Program-made: the position numbers and the translations under genes | Notes under the pieces: model-generated | Told to the model about the DNA's origin: nothing | The model's database searches: none | What the model saw: the letters and a program-made list of their open reading frames with translations, nothing else | Source of the DNA: Juglans regia | Lineage: Eukaryota; Streptophyta; Magnoliopsida; Fagales; Juglandaceae | Assembly (NCBI RefSeq): GCF_001411555.2 | Contig: NC_049905.1 | Span: 3,348,001-3,412,000, forward strand | Length of the DNA stretch: 64,000 nt | Direction: 5' to 3' | Shown: positions 13,101-23,921 of the stretch, piece by piece | How the letters are laid out: each line of letters opens with the position of its first letter | Position numbering within the stretch: position 1 is the first letter of the stretch

Positions 13101-14214
13101 CCCTCTTCCTTCTCTTATTGGCAAGACAAGCATGAAAAAATTTTGAGTTACTATCACCCTCCAACTTCCATTTAAACTTAGCCATTTGAGCCAATCTCAT
13201 CTCTTCCCGGTGTCTCCAACCAGCTAGATTTGAGACAACCTCATTAAGTTCTCTTTCCAAGTTAATCTCCCAATTTGATTGAAGTTGAAGCTCAATCACC
13301 TCCACCTGTTTGTCAAGGGCCTCAATACACCCTTGAGTGTGGCCAAATACTCTTTTATTCCATTCACGAAGCATCACCTTAGTATGTTTTAATTTCTTAC
13401 TTAAACACAAGATCGTAGAACCTACCATCTGTAAACTCCAAGCATCTCGAACACAATCCAGGAAATTCGGATGATCCACCCACATTTGTTGAAAACGAAA
13501 TGGAGACTGCCTATAGGAAAAAGGATCTTTCTTGAACTCAATGACCATGGGGGCATGATCTGAAGTCGATCTAGACAAATAAGAGCAAATAGTGTTAGGG
13601 AACAAAATACTGAAAGAACTATCCATTAGAGCACGATCAAGCCGAGCCCACGAACGAGCCAAACCCGACTGCCCATTACACCAAGAGAAACTACTCCCTT
13701 TCTTAGCCATTTCCATAAGACCCCCTTGATGAATCCAATCATTAAAATCATCCATAGCAACATTAGGCCGAGGTCTTCCTCTTCTCCTTTCCAAATCATT
13801 CCGAATAATATTAAAATCCCCCACAATAACACAAGGATCTAAACCCAACTGATTAATGTTGAGTTCTTCCCAACGGTTGCGTCTCTCCACCCAGGAACAT
13901 TTGGCATAAATCACATGAATCAAAAATTTCTCCACACCATTCTTTACCACAACTGAAATAAATTGCATCCCCATCCTAACAACTTGCACTTTATAAATAC
14001 TACTCCACAAAATCCATATTTCCCCCCCTTCCATCTCATTAGAAATAACCTTATCAAAATTTAGACTTCTAGCCAATTTACGGGCACCCTCTAAATTTTG
14101 AAAAGGTTCTAAAAGAGCAACAATTTTCGGTTTATATCTTCCCACTAACTTCTTTAATCTGTTTCTAAAGGTCCCAACCCCTCTAATATTCCATACCAAG
14201 ATGGAATCAATCAT
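10114..14214 (-). pseudogene. LINE ORF2: endonuclease, reverse transcriptase, zinc-binding RVT domain, RNase H
   Basis: The N-terminal 230 residues form an AP-type endonuclease that nicks target DNA ('ILVWNIRGVG', 'VIVGDFNI', 'SDHAP'). The RT follows with 'GPDGFGSGFYK', 'FRPISLC', 'LRQGDPLSPYLF' and the catalytic 'YADD' at about 12160-12175. Next come the zf-RVT motif ('LPLKMSIHFWRS', 'CDCC') and an RNase H with 'KLNTDGSSIGNPG', 'NNKAELIALLHGL' and 'VEIDSM'. The start ATG at 14214 overlaps the ORF1 stop as TAATG. A one-base frameshift lies just before YADD (about 12190). In-frame stops occur near 11859, 11098 and 10270, with another frameshift near 11730. The final stop is at 10114. Not functional as it stands. 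Confidence 0.93.
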
Positions 14215-15707
14215 TAAGCAATATTAGAATTTCGGGCTAGAACCCGAGAAGAACTACGCATTTTAATAAATTTCTTTTTGTTGTACCTCTTTTTACCTTC
14301 ATTCACCTCAGAATCAGTAAAATACTCTTTCACTTGTGAGAAAACCTCTGGCTGTAGTTCTAGTTCCGGTTCCGAAAAGCAATTCTCATCCAATAGAATT
14401 TCTTCTTCAACTTCCTCATCAGATTTCTCTTCCACCGCTGACTGTTTCTTTTCTATTCTCAGACCAGTAATATCAATCCGTTCCGCAGGCAAATTGTGGT
14501 TCTCATCCATAGAAAGCTCCACATGACACGCACCCGTAACCTTCCCAGCACCATCTGGGTCATCAACATTTAAGACTAATTCTGTATCAGCCTCTGTTTC
14601 ATCAAGAGAAAACACTTGCACCACACTATTACTCACAGGAGGAATTAATTCAATCCTCTGCATCGATTGTTCCTCCTTCTCAGATACCAACTGCACCATT
14701 TGATCTACCAACTGCATTGACAAGTCTTCCGTCTCAGGGACCAACTACACCTGATCTGCATCTACTACCTCCGTCACATTGCCCACCCCAGCATCCTCTG
14801 TTTCGTGCTCCATCCTCATAATATTTTCTACAACAACAATATTTTCCACAACAACCATCGAGGGAATTTCCACATTATCAACAGTTTGCTCAACCCCCTG
14901 ATCATCTGTTAGCATCTTTGTCTCTGATTGACCTTTTTTAATCACTTTTCTGCCCCCAATCTTACCAACTTTCCTAGGATTACAAGTCCTTGCGTTATGA
15001 ACCTGCAAATTACAAGAAGAGCAGTATGCCGAGAGCGTTTCATAGATAATTTCCTGCTTTCGATTGGAAGGTAGCCCAGGTGCTCCAATCCAGAAATGAG
15101 ACAGCGGAGGTTTTGCAGCATCAACTTCCACACATAAGCATGCACCATCCGTTCTTGTTGCGCACCGAGTCGGATTGTCACGGTGGATGAAACTTCCAAT
15201 AGGTGCCATCAGTATGTTCAAGAAACCTTCTTGATAAAAGTTTGGAGGGAGACCCGGCAAGGTAACCCATACCGGGACCCTAGAAGGCTCTGCATCCTCA
15301 TTAAAATCTGGTGACCATCTGAATGCACGGTAAAAGTTTCCATTAATCTCACAAACCTCCCGCGATAATGCGTTGGTGAAATCAACTTCATTAGCCATGC
15401 GTACGAAGACGTTACGAGGCCTCCTCATGGATGATACAACAGGAATGGCCGTAAGACCCCAACGACTGTGAATGAAAGCCCTCACAGCATCCAACGAAGG
15501 TCTATTCTTCAGAAACTTAAGCACTACCGAATAGTAGAAAGGCTCTGCCGAACGTGCAATCTCTTCTTTAGTGAACTGGAAATATACCTCTCCTTCCACC
15601 ATCTCTGGAGGTCTGGGAGCAAGGGTCATCTCAGGTATGGGTTGAGGGATGGCAGCCACCAAATCGGCAAAGGAAGGCTGACCGGAGCTACCATCAACGG
15701 CTGCCAT
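14214..15707 (-). pseudogene. LINE ORF1: DUF4283 and CCHC-type nucleic-acid-binding (gag-like) protein
   Basis: The ATG at 15707 opens 'MAAVDGSSGQPSFADLVAAI', typical of plant LINE ORF1. Residues about 45-210 match the DUF4283 layout ('FRWSPDFNEDAEPSRVPVWV', 'LPGLP'). A zinc-knuckle segment follows at about 230-250 ('YCSSCNLQVHNARTC'). A TAG at 14745-14747 interrupts residue 321, but the same frame continues for 176 further codons of acidic sequence rich in E and S, ending at 14214. I read it as one ORF of about 497 codons with a nonsense mutation. ORF1 proteins coat LINE RNA. Confidence 0.88.
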
Positions 15708-15831
15708 GCAGCCTCACGTAAAGGCCAGAAACCGTGCGGCAACATGAAACCCTATTCTATAGAGAGAAAAAGGGTAAAAACGGAAAGTCACTGAAAGATT
15801 ACTATATGCTTACCACCCATGCCTTGGAGTT

Positions 15832-16631
15832 GATTAAACAAATCATCGATCCTAGGCAGTGGATATTTATTCTTTATAGTCACCTTGTGAAGCTCCTTAT
15901 AATTAATGCACATCCTAAAGGTGGCATCTTTCTTCTTAACAAACAGCATGGGCACTCCCCAAGATGAAGAACTGGGCTGAATAAATCCCTTATCCACCAA
16001 TTCTTGCAACTGGATTTTCAACTCTTTCAACTCAATTGGTACCATTCAGAAAGGAGCCTTGTGCATCAGAGCTGCTCCAGGTTCCCGGTCAATAGTAAAC
16101 TCGACATCGCGAATAGGAGGTAATACAAGGAGGTCATCTACAAAGACATCAGAGAACTCTTCAACGACTGGGATTCCTGCTACAGACTTCTTCTCTGATG
16201 GTTTAGACACCACTTGAACCAAATAGGCATCTGCCCCACTTGCCACGTCCTTCTTCGCTTGGATCGCAGATATGATCGTGGGTCTTGACTTTAGGTTACT
16301 TTTCACGAATTTCATGTAGTCCTCTCCAGGGAGTTGAAAACTAACCACACAGCTCCGACAATTGATATTCGTGAAGTGTTGAAATAGCCAATCCATACCC
16401 AATACGATGTCAAACCTAAGCAGCTTGAACACTATCAGGTAGGCATCAAGTGTCCTTTCTCCAAAATTCAAAGGACAACCTAAGGCGACCTTTGAACACC
16501 ACATCGTCTCTTCATTGGGTAACGGCACGACCACAAACTGTGGTAAGGGCTCCGTAACCAAGTTGCACATCCATGCAAAAGTGGCAGAAACAAATAAGTG
16601 CACGCGTAAAATTCAGACAATCGAACACTAC
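15832..16631 (-). pseudogene. Gypsy-1 pol, 5' part: protease and start of reverse transcriptase
   Basis: After the intron-like segment (16632-16704) the frame resumes with 'SVRLSEFYACT'. At the protease active site, aligning with gypsy-2 shows a deletion of about two dozen bases that removes the D-S-G-A catalytic motif and shifts the frame. The rest of the protease follows ('[17 protein letters not shown]', 'FDIVLGMDWL'). The RT begins with '[20 protein letters not shown]' and '[19 protein letters not shown]', then '[16 protein letters not shown]' up to the LINE insertion. Aspartic protease cleaves Gag-Pol; here it cannot. Confidence 0.9.
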
Positions 16632-16704
16632 CTGATGAGATCAAATACATTCAATGAATTAAACCACGCAAGCATGAACCCAAAAGATTGGATTAGATCC
16701 ATAC
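16632..16704 (-). other. Putative GT-AG intron between gypsy-1 gag and protease
   Basis: On the minus strand ATCACAG|GTATGG at 16704 is a donor and CTCATCAG|GTAGTG at 16632 an acceptor, giving a 73-nt intron in phase 1. Splicing joins I-T-G to S-V in the same frame, at the same codon as in gypsy-2 (47646-47730). The intron interior is much more diverged between the two elements than the coding sequence beside it. Length 73 is not a multiple of three, so unspliced RNA leaves the pol frame. Confidence 0.6.
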
Positions 16705-17779
16705 CTGTGATGACTCTTGCATCATGGGTTTTCGAGGCCTCATAATCGACCTCACCAGGAGTCAGTACGTACACCCTTGCCTGCACTGTCTGCCTCTGAT
16801 TTATCCTTCCCCTGCACTGACCTGCTCGATTTCCTTGGGGAGCATTAGGGCACTCACAAGCAAAATGCCCCGTCTAACCACACTTGAAGCATTGGATCCC
16901 ACCTTGATGACAATCACCTTTATGTGATCTGTTGCACCTCCCATAAACTGAAGCTTGGCCTCCCATGCGCACACTAGTGGCTACCTGTGGTCAGGCCCCA
17001 GTCCTCGATACAAACTTCTAAGGTGACCCAGAGCTGCTCCCTTCTCCAAAGCTCCTCATCTTCTGGCTCGTCGGAGAGCCTACAAGACCGACAAATTCTC
17101 GCTCAGCAATCAAGGCCACCTCAACCAGCCTTTGAAAAGTCGAAACCTGAAGGCAAGCAACTTGCCTGCAAATCTCTTGTCGTAGACCCTCCTGAAAATG
17201 CTCGGTCTACATCTTTTCATTAGCAATGAGAAGTGTTGTGAGCCTTCCGAGCTCCATGAACTTTCAAGCGTATTGCTCAACAGTCATGTCCCTTTACACC
17301 AGATTGTTGAATTATCGTGCCTTCTGTCGCTTTACTATGTTTGGGAAGAAGTGATCGTCAAACTCTTGCATGAAATGTCGCCAAGTCACAGCCGCAAATG
17401 AGCCAACCTCCATCTCTAGGATATCTTGCTTAGTCTCCCACCGAGCGGCGGCTTCGCCTTGTAACATATAGCTTGCATACAACATCTTCTGAGACTCGGT
17501 GCATTCACAAATCTCGAATGTCCTCTCGAGATCATTAATCCACCTCCAAGCACGCAGTGGGTCCTCCTCACCCATAAATACGAGAGTCCTAAATGCCAGG
17601 AAGTGCTCATAAGAGCACCCACTCAGCTTTTCCCGTTGCTGCAGCAGGAAGTTCTGCTGGAGGAACTCCGTCATTCGGTTTAGCGCCCTAGCCATAGCGT
17701 AGTTCCCATCACCTCGCGGTTGCTCATCCTTGGGAGCTTGGCCAAAAGATTCATCACGTAGCATCCTCAGTCGCACCAT
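16705..17779 (-). pseudogene. Gypsy-1 gag with CCHC zinc knuckle
   Basis: Starts at the ATG at 17779 ('MVRLRMLRDESFGQAPKD'). The retrotransposon gag core is clear: 'RALNRMTEFLQQNF', 'FMGEEDPLRAWRWINDLERT', 'GEAAARWETKQDILEMEVGS' and 'FDDHFFPNIVKRQKAR'. After a stop near 17312 the same reading continues with 'DMTVEQYA'. The knuckle at about 16880-16830 reads C-F-K-C-G-(stop)-T-G-H-F-A-C-E-C, followed by 'QARVYVLTPGEVDYEAS' close to the junction. Gag forms the capsid particle. Several stops break it. Confidence 0.88.
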
Positions 17780-17901
17780 CTTCCTGCCAAAATGGAACCC
17801 CTAACCCTGATCTTAATCTCAACAAAAGAAAACCCCATGATTCAAGCCGACACTTCTCGTACTGCAGCTAGGTGAAGAGTGGTTTTACCAAGAGCCAAAT
17901 C

Positions 17902-17913
17902 GCTCTGATATCA
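17902..17913 (-). promoter_or_regulatory. Gypsy-1 primer-binding site (tRNA-Met type)
   Basis: Minus strand reads TGATATCAGAGC, one base from the canonical TGGTATCAGAGC, two bases inside the LTR end at 17916. It would prime minus-strand DNA synthesis. Confidence 0.8.
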
Positions 17914-17915
17914 CC

Positions 17916-20163
17916 TATGGCACCCTCGACCCCCACGTGTGATTTAGTAGAAATTGTGGCACCGGAATGATGACCACACATATCATACACCCCAATGTGC
18001 AAGTGTGTGCAAACATGCAAAATGTGTATCGTATAAATATCGCAACGGAAAAATATAAGGCAGTCAAAAACTAAGTACCAGAAAGTTTAAAAATGATACA
18101 ACCAAACAAATAATCCTCCAAGAGGTTACACAGTCATTTGGCTGAAAAATATAAATAAAGCGATAACAGGTCCCCCGACAAATATGGATAAGAAATAGAA
18201 ACCAGCAAGCCAATCACTCCTTCGATAAAGCGAGTCCCTCCGACTCTAACTCCTCCTCCACATCAAAGTCTACAAGGATTATCACAGTGAGATTTCACAA
18301 TCTCAGTAAGTAATCAACATGCAACAACCAAGAGTTTTAAACATGCATTTATACAACCAACAAAGTAAGAAAACCATACATACAAAAGACCACAATATCA
18401 TTTCTTCCACCCTTTTCCAAAATAACACATTTAAACAGCACACTCACGCCAAAAGCCCCTTTGGCCCCAAACACAACCATTTATTATGCAAGCACCATGG
18501 TCTCCCCTATGGACCATGCGCACACCCTGCCTCTATTCGTCACACCACGGGTAATAACCGTGCATGTGACTTCATTATAAGCGTTGTCCAACTCTATTCC
18601 TGGCGCGTAACATGACCAGACAGCCTCTAGCCCTAACAATAGAGGGGCCATGGAGTTGGCATGAGAGCATTACCGTCTTGTCTGAGCCCGTTTCACTCAA
18701 TTTATTACGCTTCTAAGTGACCAGAAGAGCTCCACCGAGATAATGCTCCATTTTGGCTTAGGGTCGTGATATGCACGCACCCACATGATTTCACCAATAC
18801 ACAAAAACCCAGTTTTCAATTCATACAACATGGCATAACACATCATAGTTAACAATCAGAACAAAAAGTAATTATGATAAGAAAAAATGCAGATACATGA
18901 TAGGCAATATATTGGATGACATGGCATAACACACATTAGACAATATACAACATCACAATATTCATAATTTCACAAACCCAACTACACGTGTGTAATCTCA
19001 TCCTCCATCCTGCCCACGACCTAATTTCCAACAACAATTACGATTATCAACCCAACACTTCGCCGAGCCCAATGCCCTTCTTAACACAACCAAACTACAA
19101 ACAATGTTAGTGATAAATTCACATCTTAAACTCAAGGGTCGTGTTGGAGAGTTACTTATGATGTGGAGAGGCAAATCGGGAAGATCAAGTGTGCGTTGGT
19201 CTACGAAGTCCCGCGATTGAATGAGTGCTTGCGTGGCAACACAGACGGACAAGGACGATTAGACTAAATCTAAACGCAGTCTAAAAATTAAAACACAAAA
19301 CAAGGGACAGAAGGCCTACTGAGGTGGCGCAAAGAGTGCCGAGCGGCTACGGGGCAACGACTGAGTAGGGTGGTATAGGTGGCTTTGGCGGGAAAGAGGG
19401 CTACCGGTGGAATTTCTCTCAAAGGGGATGTCAAATCTGGGGTTCTAGTGGGTGGAGGAGGAGATTCTCGCAGTGGAGGGTGGTAGAGCATGGCAGGGCA
19501 GTGGCCAAACTTGGGCCTTAGCTCACGGGTTGGGCTGTTTCAAAGGAAAAAGATGATGGGAGTGGGATGGGGATGGCTAGGGATGGTTGACGGTGTGGGG
19601 TCTGCGAGAGATCCACATGTGGCCTGCAGTGGCGGTGAGCCATTTCCATGGCCGAAATCATCACGGGTTGCAGAGAGGAGGGGGAGAAGAAAAACAGGTC
19701 GCAGGGCTCACGGGTTGGGGGAGCTGGGCGATGGTGAAGGGGTTTGCTGTGGTGGATGCGTGGCACGATGCGGATGGCTGAGAGGGGCAGCGATGTAGCT
19801 CTTGGCATGGAGGAGGAAGAAAGAAAAAGAAAAGATAAAATGAAGAAAGAAGAGAAAGAGTGGGGTGTGGCGCTGGGCCCGATTTAAGGAAGGGAAAAAA
19901 TTTCACCCTTCAGCTAGCCAAAACGAAGCCATTTCAAGTGGAGGGGTTGGGCTTGCTCAAGCACACAGGCTGGGCTTGATTTCCACCCTTTACTCGGCCC
20001 AAAAGCTCACATCACAACACACAAACCCCCTTTCCTAACCCACTACACCGAAAGGCCCAAAACAAAAAAGTATAAAAGAAGTAAAATACAAAGAAATAAA
20101 ATAAAATAAAACAACAATAATACTATTAAATAAATAAAAACACACAAATTTTGAGTTCTCTTA
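17916..20163 (-). repeat. Gypsy-1 5' LTR
   Basis: Partner of 5010-7227. On the plus strand it begins 'tatggcaccctcga' (canonical TG decayed to TA) and ends 'gagttctctta' next to the AATGG duplication at 20164. It contains the conserved hairpin block (about 18480-18770), with inverted words 'catggtc' and 'gaccatg' around 18495-18520. Confidence 0.9.
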
Positions 20164-20214
20164 AATGGTTTTGGTGGCATTCTTGATCTAACATTTTCTT
20201 TCTAACAAATGCAG

Positions 20215-20589
20215 GAGGTAGAGAAAATGGTCCATCTCAAGGCTAACGGAAGTACCAACAAGGATGGTTTAATTCCCCGACAATTGTTTACGAAGAACCA
20301 CGAGAACCTGATAGAAAAGAAAGAGAAATGGATGAAGGACACATCAAGGTCATGCACTGTGGTGGGAACTTTTGTCATTACCATTATATTTGCAGCGGAC
20401 TTTACCATTATAGGTGGTAATGATCAAACTACTGGCTTTCCAATTTTCTCAAAGAAAAATTCGTTTATGTTCTTTATAATATGCGATGGCCTATCCCTCG
20501 ATTTTTCCACACTTTCAGTCTTGATGTTTTTGAGAATCGTTACATCACATTATTTAGAAGATGATTTTCTTGAAAAATTGCCGAGGTAG
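20215..20589 (+). pseudogene. PGG-domain exon of an ankyrin-repeat membrane protein (ACD6-like), truncated
   Basis: Such proteins carry N-terminal ankyrin repeats and a C-terminal PGG domain with transmembrane helices; plant members such as ACD6 act in defence signalling. A good acceptor ('tttctttctaacaaatgcag') precedes 20215. The frame reads 'EVEKMVHLKANGSTNKDG', then the PGG signature 'WMKDTSRSCTVVGTFV' and a first hydrophobic helix up to 'FTIIGGND'. 'GFPIFSKKNSFMFFI' leads into a second helix, ending 'DDFLEKLPR' then TAG at 20587. Family members normally continue with further helices. The frame beyond the stop stays hydrophobic for about 20 codons and then fades. No ankyrin exon is visible upstream; the gypsy-1 insertion begins only about 50 bp before the exon. 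Confidence 0.82.
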
Positions 20590-20659
20590 ATGATACTAGT
20601 TCTTATCACCCTTTTATGTACTATTACGACCACTTGTATGATCGAGAGTTCGAGTCATG

Positions 20660-21430
20660 TTGCTTCGCCAGCTTACAATTCTCCTCCTAGAGCTCGAACA
20701 CTAACTCCCTCAGCCTCTGCACCTCCTCCTTCCAGAGGTCTAGCGACTCCTGTAAGTTATCCCTAGTAAGGGTCTCAATCTTCCCCATGTTGGCCTTCAC
20801 AAACATTGTCGGAGTGAGATTGTCGAGACCTCCTTGGCCTTTACTAACTTTGTCAGAGCCTCTGTCTCAGGCAGGACTATTGAGAACTCATTGACCTTCA
20901 CTAACGCCACCACGACCTCAATCTCGAGTACAACCACTAAACCCTCGCAACCTCCAGGGGGCTTCTGTCAAGGTGACTTCATGCTAGGGAGAATAAATCA
21001 AAAGGGGACTCAAGGATGGAGACTATATCCTCACCAAGATTGAAGACATCCTCGCCCTCTACATCATGCTCACCAACCTCTAGGGAGGGAACATCTCTAT
21101 ATTAACTTCAAGCGGCGGAATGATGATCTTGGACTTCCTAGGGGGGATCCAAGAGAGCCCTGTAGAACAGCAACACAAGCATCTGCTTAGCCCGAGTAAG
21201 GGTCTCAATCTTCCCCACGTTGCCTGGCAGGGTAGGGGAGGATACGGCCTGAGAGACTAGAGGAGGGATCGCACAGACCCCCCTAGGATGTGTCTGTGGT
21301 TCCTGTCTTACTTAGCGGGGTGGAAAGCAACCTAGTCTTGGAAGCACGAGGTGGCTAGAGGGATGCAGTGGCCCCTGCATAGAGGTTGAATATGGTTTCG
21401 ATCGTCGAATGATAACAGGAAAGGAGGATT
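20660..21430 (-). pseudogene. Relic ORF of a Tat-like element, C-terminal coiled-coil part
   Basis: The minus strand near 20660-20770 reads a charged helical segment ('LQESLDLWKEEVQRLREL') and similar repeats around 20800-20950, interrupted by stops. It is the downstream part of the minus-strand frame that begins at 24861; the solo LTR at 21431-23921 separates the two. Coiled-coil C-termini are usual in this kind of plant element ORF. Confidence is limited by decay. Confidence 0.45.
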
Positions 21431-23921
21431 TGTGAGATCCCTAATTAGTGCATTTTTAATTAGTTATTTACCTATTATTATTGGCTCTTTTATTTTAATT
21501 TAACTTTTTATTATTGTCAACATTTATTTTATGATAGTACTATTGATGGTTGTTTTTATCATATTTTAAGTTATTATGTTTTATTTTATTTCATTTCTAG
21601 TCTTTTCCTTTTAAGTTGGGCTTTTTGTAGTGGTTTGTAGTGTTTTAAATTCTGTTGGGCCATGTGTGTGTGTGTGTGTTTTGGGGCCCAACCGGTGTGA
21701 ATGAAGGGGAGCCCAGCCCCTTGTTGGAACAACGTCGTTTTGGGCGTAACTGAAAGAAACCCTTAGGGCTTCATCGCTTTCTCTATTGCCCTGCTACCTC
21801 CATTCTTCTTCTTTCTCTTTCCTTCTTTCTTTCTCTTCTTCTTCTTGTTGCTGAACCATGCGCCTCCCACCTCCTCCAATCAAACCATTGCCACGTTGAG
21901 CTTTTTCTTCCTCCTCGTCTACCACCGCATTTCCTTCTCCTCACTCAGAGCCTCCCTGGCTTTCACCGTGTCCCTCGGCATCTCCATTTTCACTTTGTGT
22001 TGTCTCCTCCCCGCCGCGCCACGTCTCCAAGGCAGAGACACGTCTCCACTCCAACCTGCACCATCGTTCCTTTTTCCCCCTACCTGTGAGCTACGCATTT
22101 TTGTCTCCCACTTTCTCCCCTACAATCGAGCCTTTCTCTCTTCTGTGGCGGCTTGCCGCTGCACGTGGACGCTTTGGAATGCTACGTAATGGACTTGTGG
22201 AGATCTCACACCGCCTAAGTCCACCAGTCACAGCTGGTACTGCGATGACTGAGCCCCTCAACTCGGGCTATACATAGTTCGAGCTTCTCCTTTCCGAAAT
22301 CACACAAAAAATGACATCCCTTCCTTTCAATCACAATTTCATCGTATTCCTCACCCTCAAATCCCCTTCCCAGGCTTTAGAGAAATTTCCTCCCAATCGT
22401 CGCTACGTTCTGTCGTGCTGAGCCATAGTAAACCCTCCCCACCATCCACTTGCACGTAAATTTGTAGCCCTTTCACAGAAACCCCCCTCTGGCCATTACT
22501 CTGCCCTCATACAACCCTATTTGCCATTGTTCTGCCACTTTTGGTGGCACCTCGTGATGCGCACCCTTGAAGTTACATAGGACCCATCGACCTTACGTGT
22601 GATCTTCCATAAATTTGCCTGACCGCATTGTAAGTAACCTTCTGATGTGACCGCTTTGAGATTAAAATAATATTTTTACACTAATGCTTTTCTGCAATCT
22701 GGTTGGTTGAATTGGACCTTGGGCCCAATGGAGTGTTGGAAAAATTAAACTGTAGTTAAGGTTTGTTTGGGCCTTGGACCAAAAACGGAGGATGGGAAAA
22801 CACGTGTAGTTGTGATTATGTTGTGAAACTGGATGATTGAGATTGTTGTGATTTATGTATATGTCTGTTGAGTGATCTGTCATGTCATCCAATATACTAT
22901 TTATCATGCATCTGTTATTACTATTCAAACTGTTTATATAAATGTGTTGTGTAATGCCATGTAGTGGGATTTTGGGTCTATATGTGCTAGTTATAATGTG
23001 TGGGTGTGTGCGTATCACGACCCAAAGTCGAGATTAGACATTATCTCGGTGAAGCTTCTTTGGTCATTCGGGAGCGTAATAAACTGATGTGACGTCCCCT
23101 GATTTGTTGCCAGGCGACAACGGCTTGGACGAAACGGTCTCGTGCCGACTCCGTGGCCCTTTGCTGGCGGGGATAGAGGATGCTTAGTCATGCACACACC
23201 AGGCGCGAAGCTGGGCATTGTTTGTTACAAAGTCACATGCACGGACGTTACCCGTGATATTACAAAGAGAGCCAAGTTGTGTAGATGGTCCATAGAGGAG
23301 ACCATAGCGCATGCTTAATAAAATAAATGGTTAAATATGGGCCAATGAGGTTTTTTGGGCAAGAGTAATTAAATGCATCTTTTTGGAAAAAAGGGTGGAT
23401 TTGTTCATTTATGTTTTACTGCATGGATGTGGAAATATTGGTTGTATTAATATGTTTTAATCTTTTGAATGTTGTTTGGTTGCTTACTTACTGAGATTGC
23501 ATAATCTCACTGTGGTGTTTCCACCTACGATTCCGTCTTAACGGAACCGTAGACTTTGACGCAGAGACTGAGTATGAGCCTGAGGGACCGGCTCCGCCGG
23601 ATGTGTGACTTGCTAATGTTATGTTGCTTTGGTGATATGAGATTTGTTTCCCCCATGTTATGATTTTCTTCCATTATTTAATTTTCCTGTTGGATGACTG
23701 TATAATCCTGTTGGAGGACATTTGTTGTTGTACTCTTTTTAATTTTTCTAGTACTTAGTATGTATGCCTCTTTCTTTTCTCTGTTGTGATTATTATAATT
23801 GTACACTAATTGCATGTTATACACACTCGGAGCACTTATCATGGGGGTGAGTGATCCTTGCAGTCATCATCCCGGTGTCACGACTTCCACCAAATCACAC
23901 GTGGGAGTCAAATGCGCCATA
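21431..23921 (+). mobile_element. Solo LTR of a gypsy-1/gypsy-2-related family
   Basis: Flanked by the 5-bp duplication GGATT at 21426-21430 and 23922-23926. It begins 'tgtgagatccctaa', like the gypsy-1 LTR start (minus strand 'tgagagatcc'). It ends 'caaatcacacgtgggagtca..gcgccata', matching the gypsy-1 LTR end with one decayed base. The hairpin block is at about 22990-23300 ('atcacgaccc', 'ttatctcggtgaagct', 'gccaggcgacaac'). No internal domain remains, so unequal recombination between LTRs is the likely origin. At 2491 bp it is longer than the gypsy LTRs. Confidence 0.88.

Larger units (their letters stand above)
9884..15816 (-). mobile_element. L1-type LINE inserted in gypsy-1 reverse transcriptase
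   Basis: A minus-strand non-LTR retrotransposon flanked by the 15-bp duplication 'ccatgccttggagtt' (9869-9883 and 15817-15831). The flanking gypsy RT reads through if the LINE and one repeat are removed. It has a 5' leader of about 110 bp, ORF1 (15707-14214), ORF2 (14214-10114) and a 3' end with a (TA)n tract. Near full length, but both ORFs carry stops or frameshifts. It is younger than gypsy-1. Confidence 0.95.
5005..20168 (-). mobile_element. Gypsy-1: Ty3-gypsy (Tekay-like chromovirus) element, split by a LINE
   Basis: A minus-strand LTR retrotransposon bounded by 5-bp target duplications AATGG at 5005-5009 and 20164-20168. LTRs of about 2.2 kb end in the TG..CA pattern. A primer site complementary to initiator tRNA-Met and a purine tract (minus-strand 'tttagggagtggagga' next to 7228) define the ends. 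In element orientation it carries gag with a CCHC knuckle, protease, reverse transcriptase, RNase H, integrase and a C-terminal chromodomain-like tail. All are broken by stops, frameshifts and the LINE at 9884-15816. Gypsy-2 at 44095-53421 is a close relative. The element inserted just upstream of the PGG exon at 20215. Confidence 0.93.
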
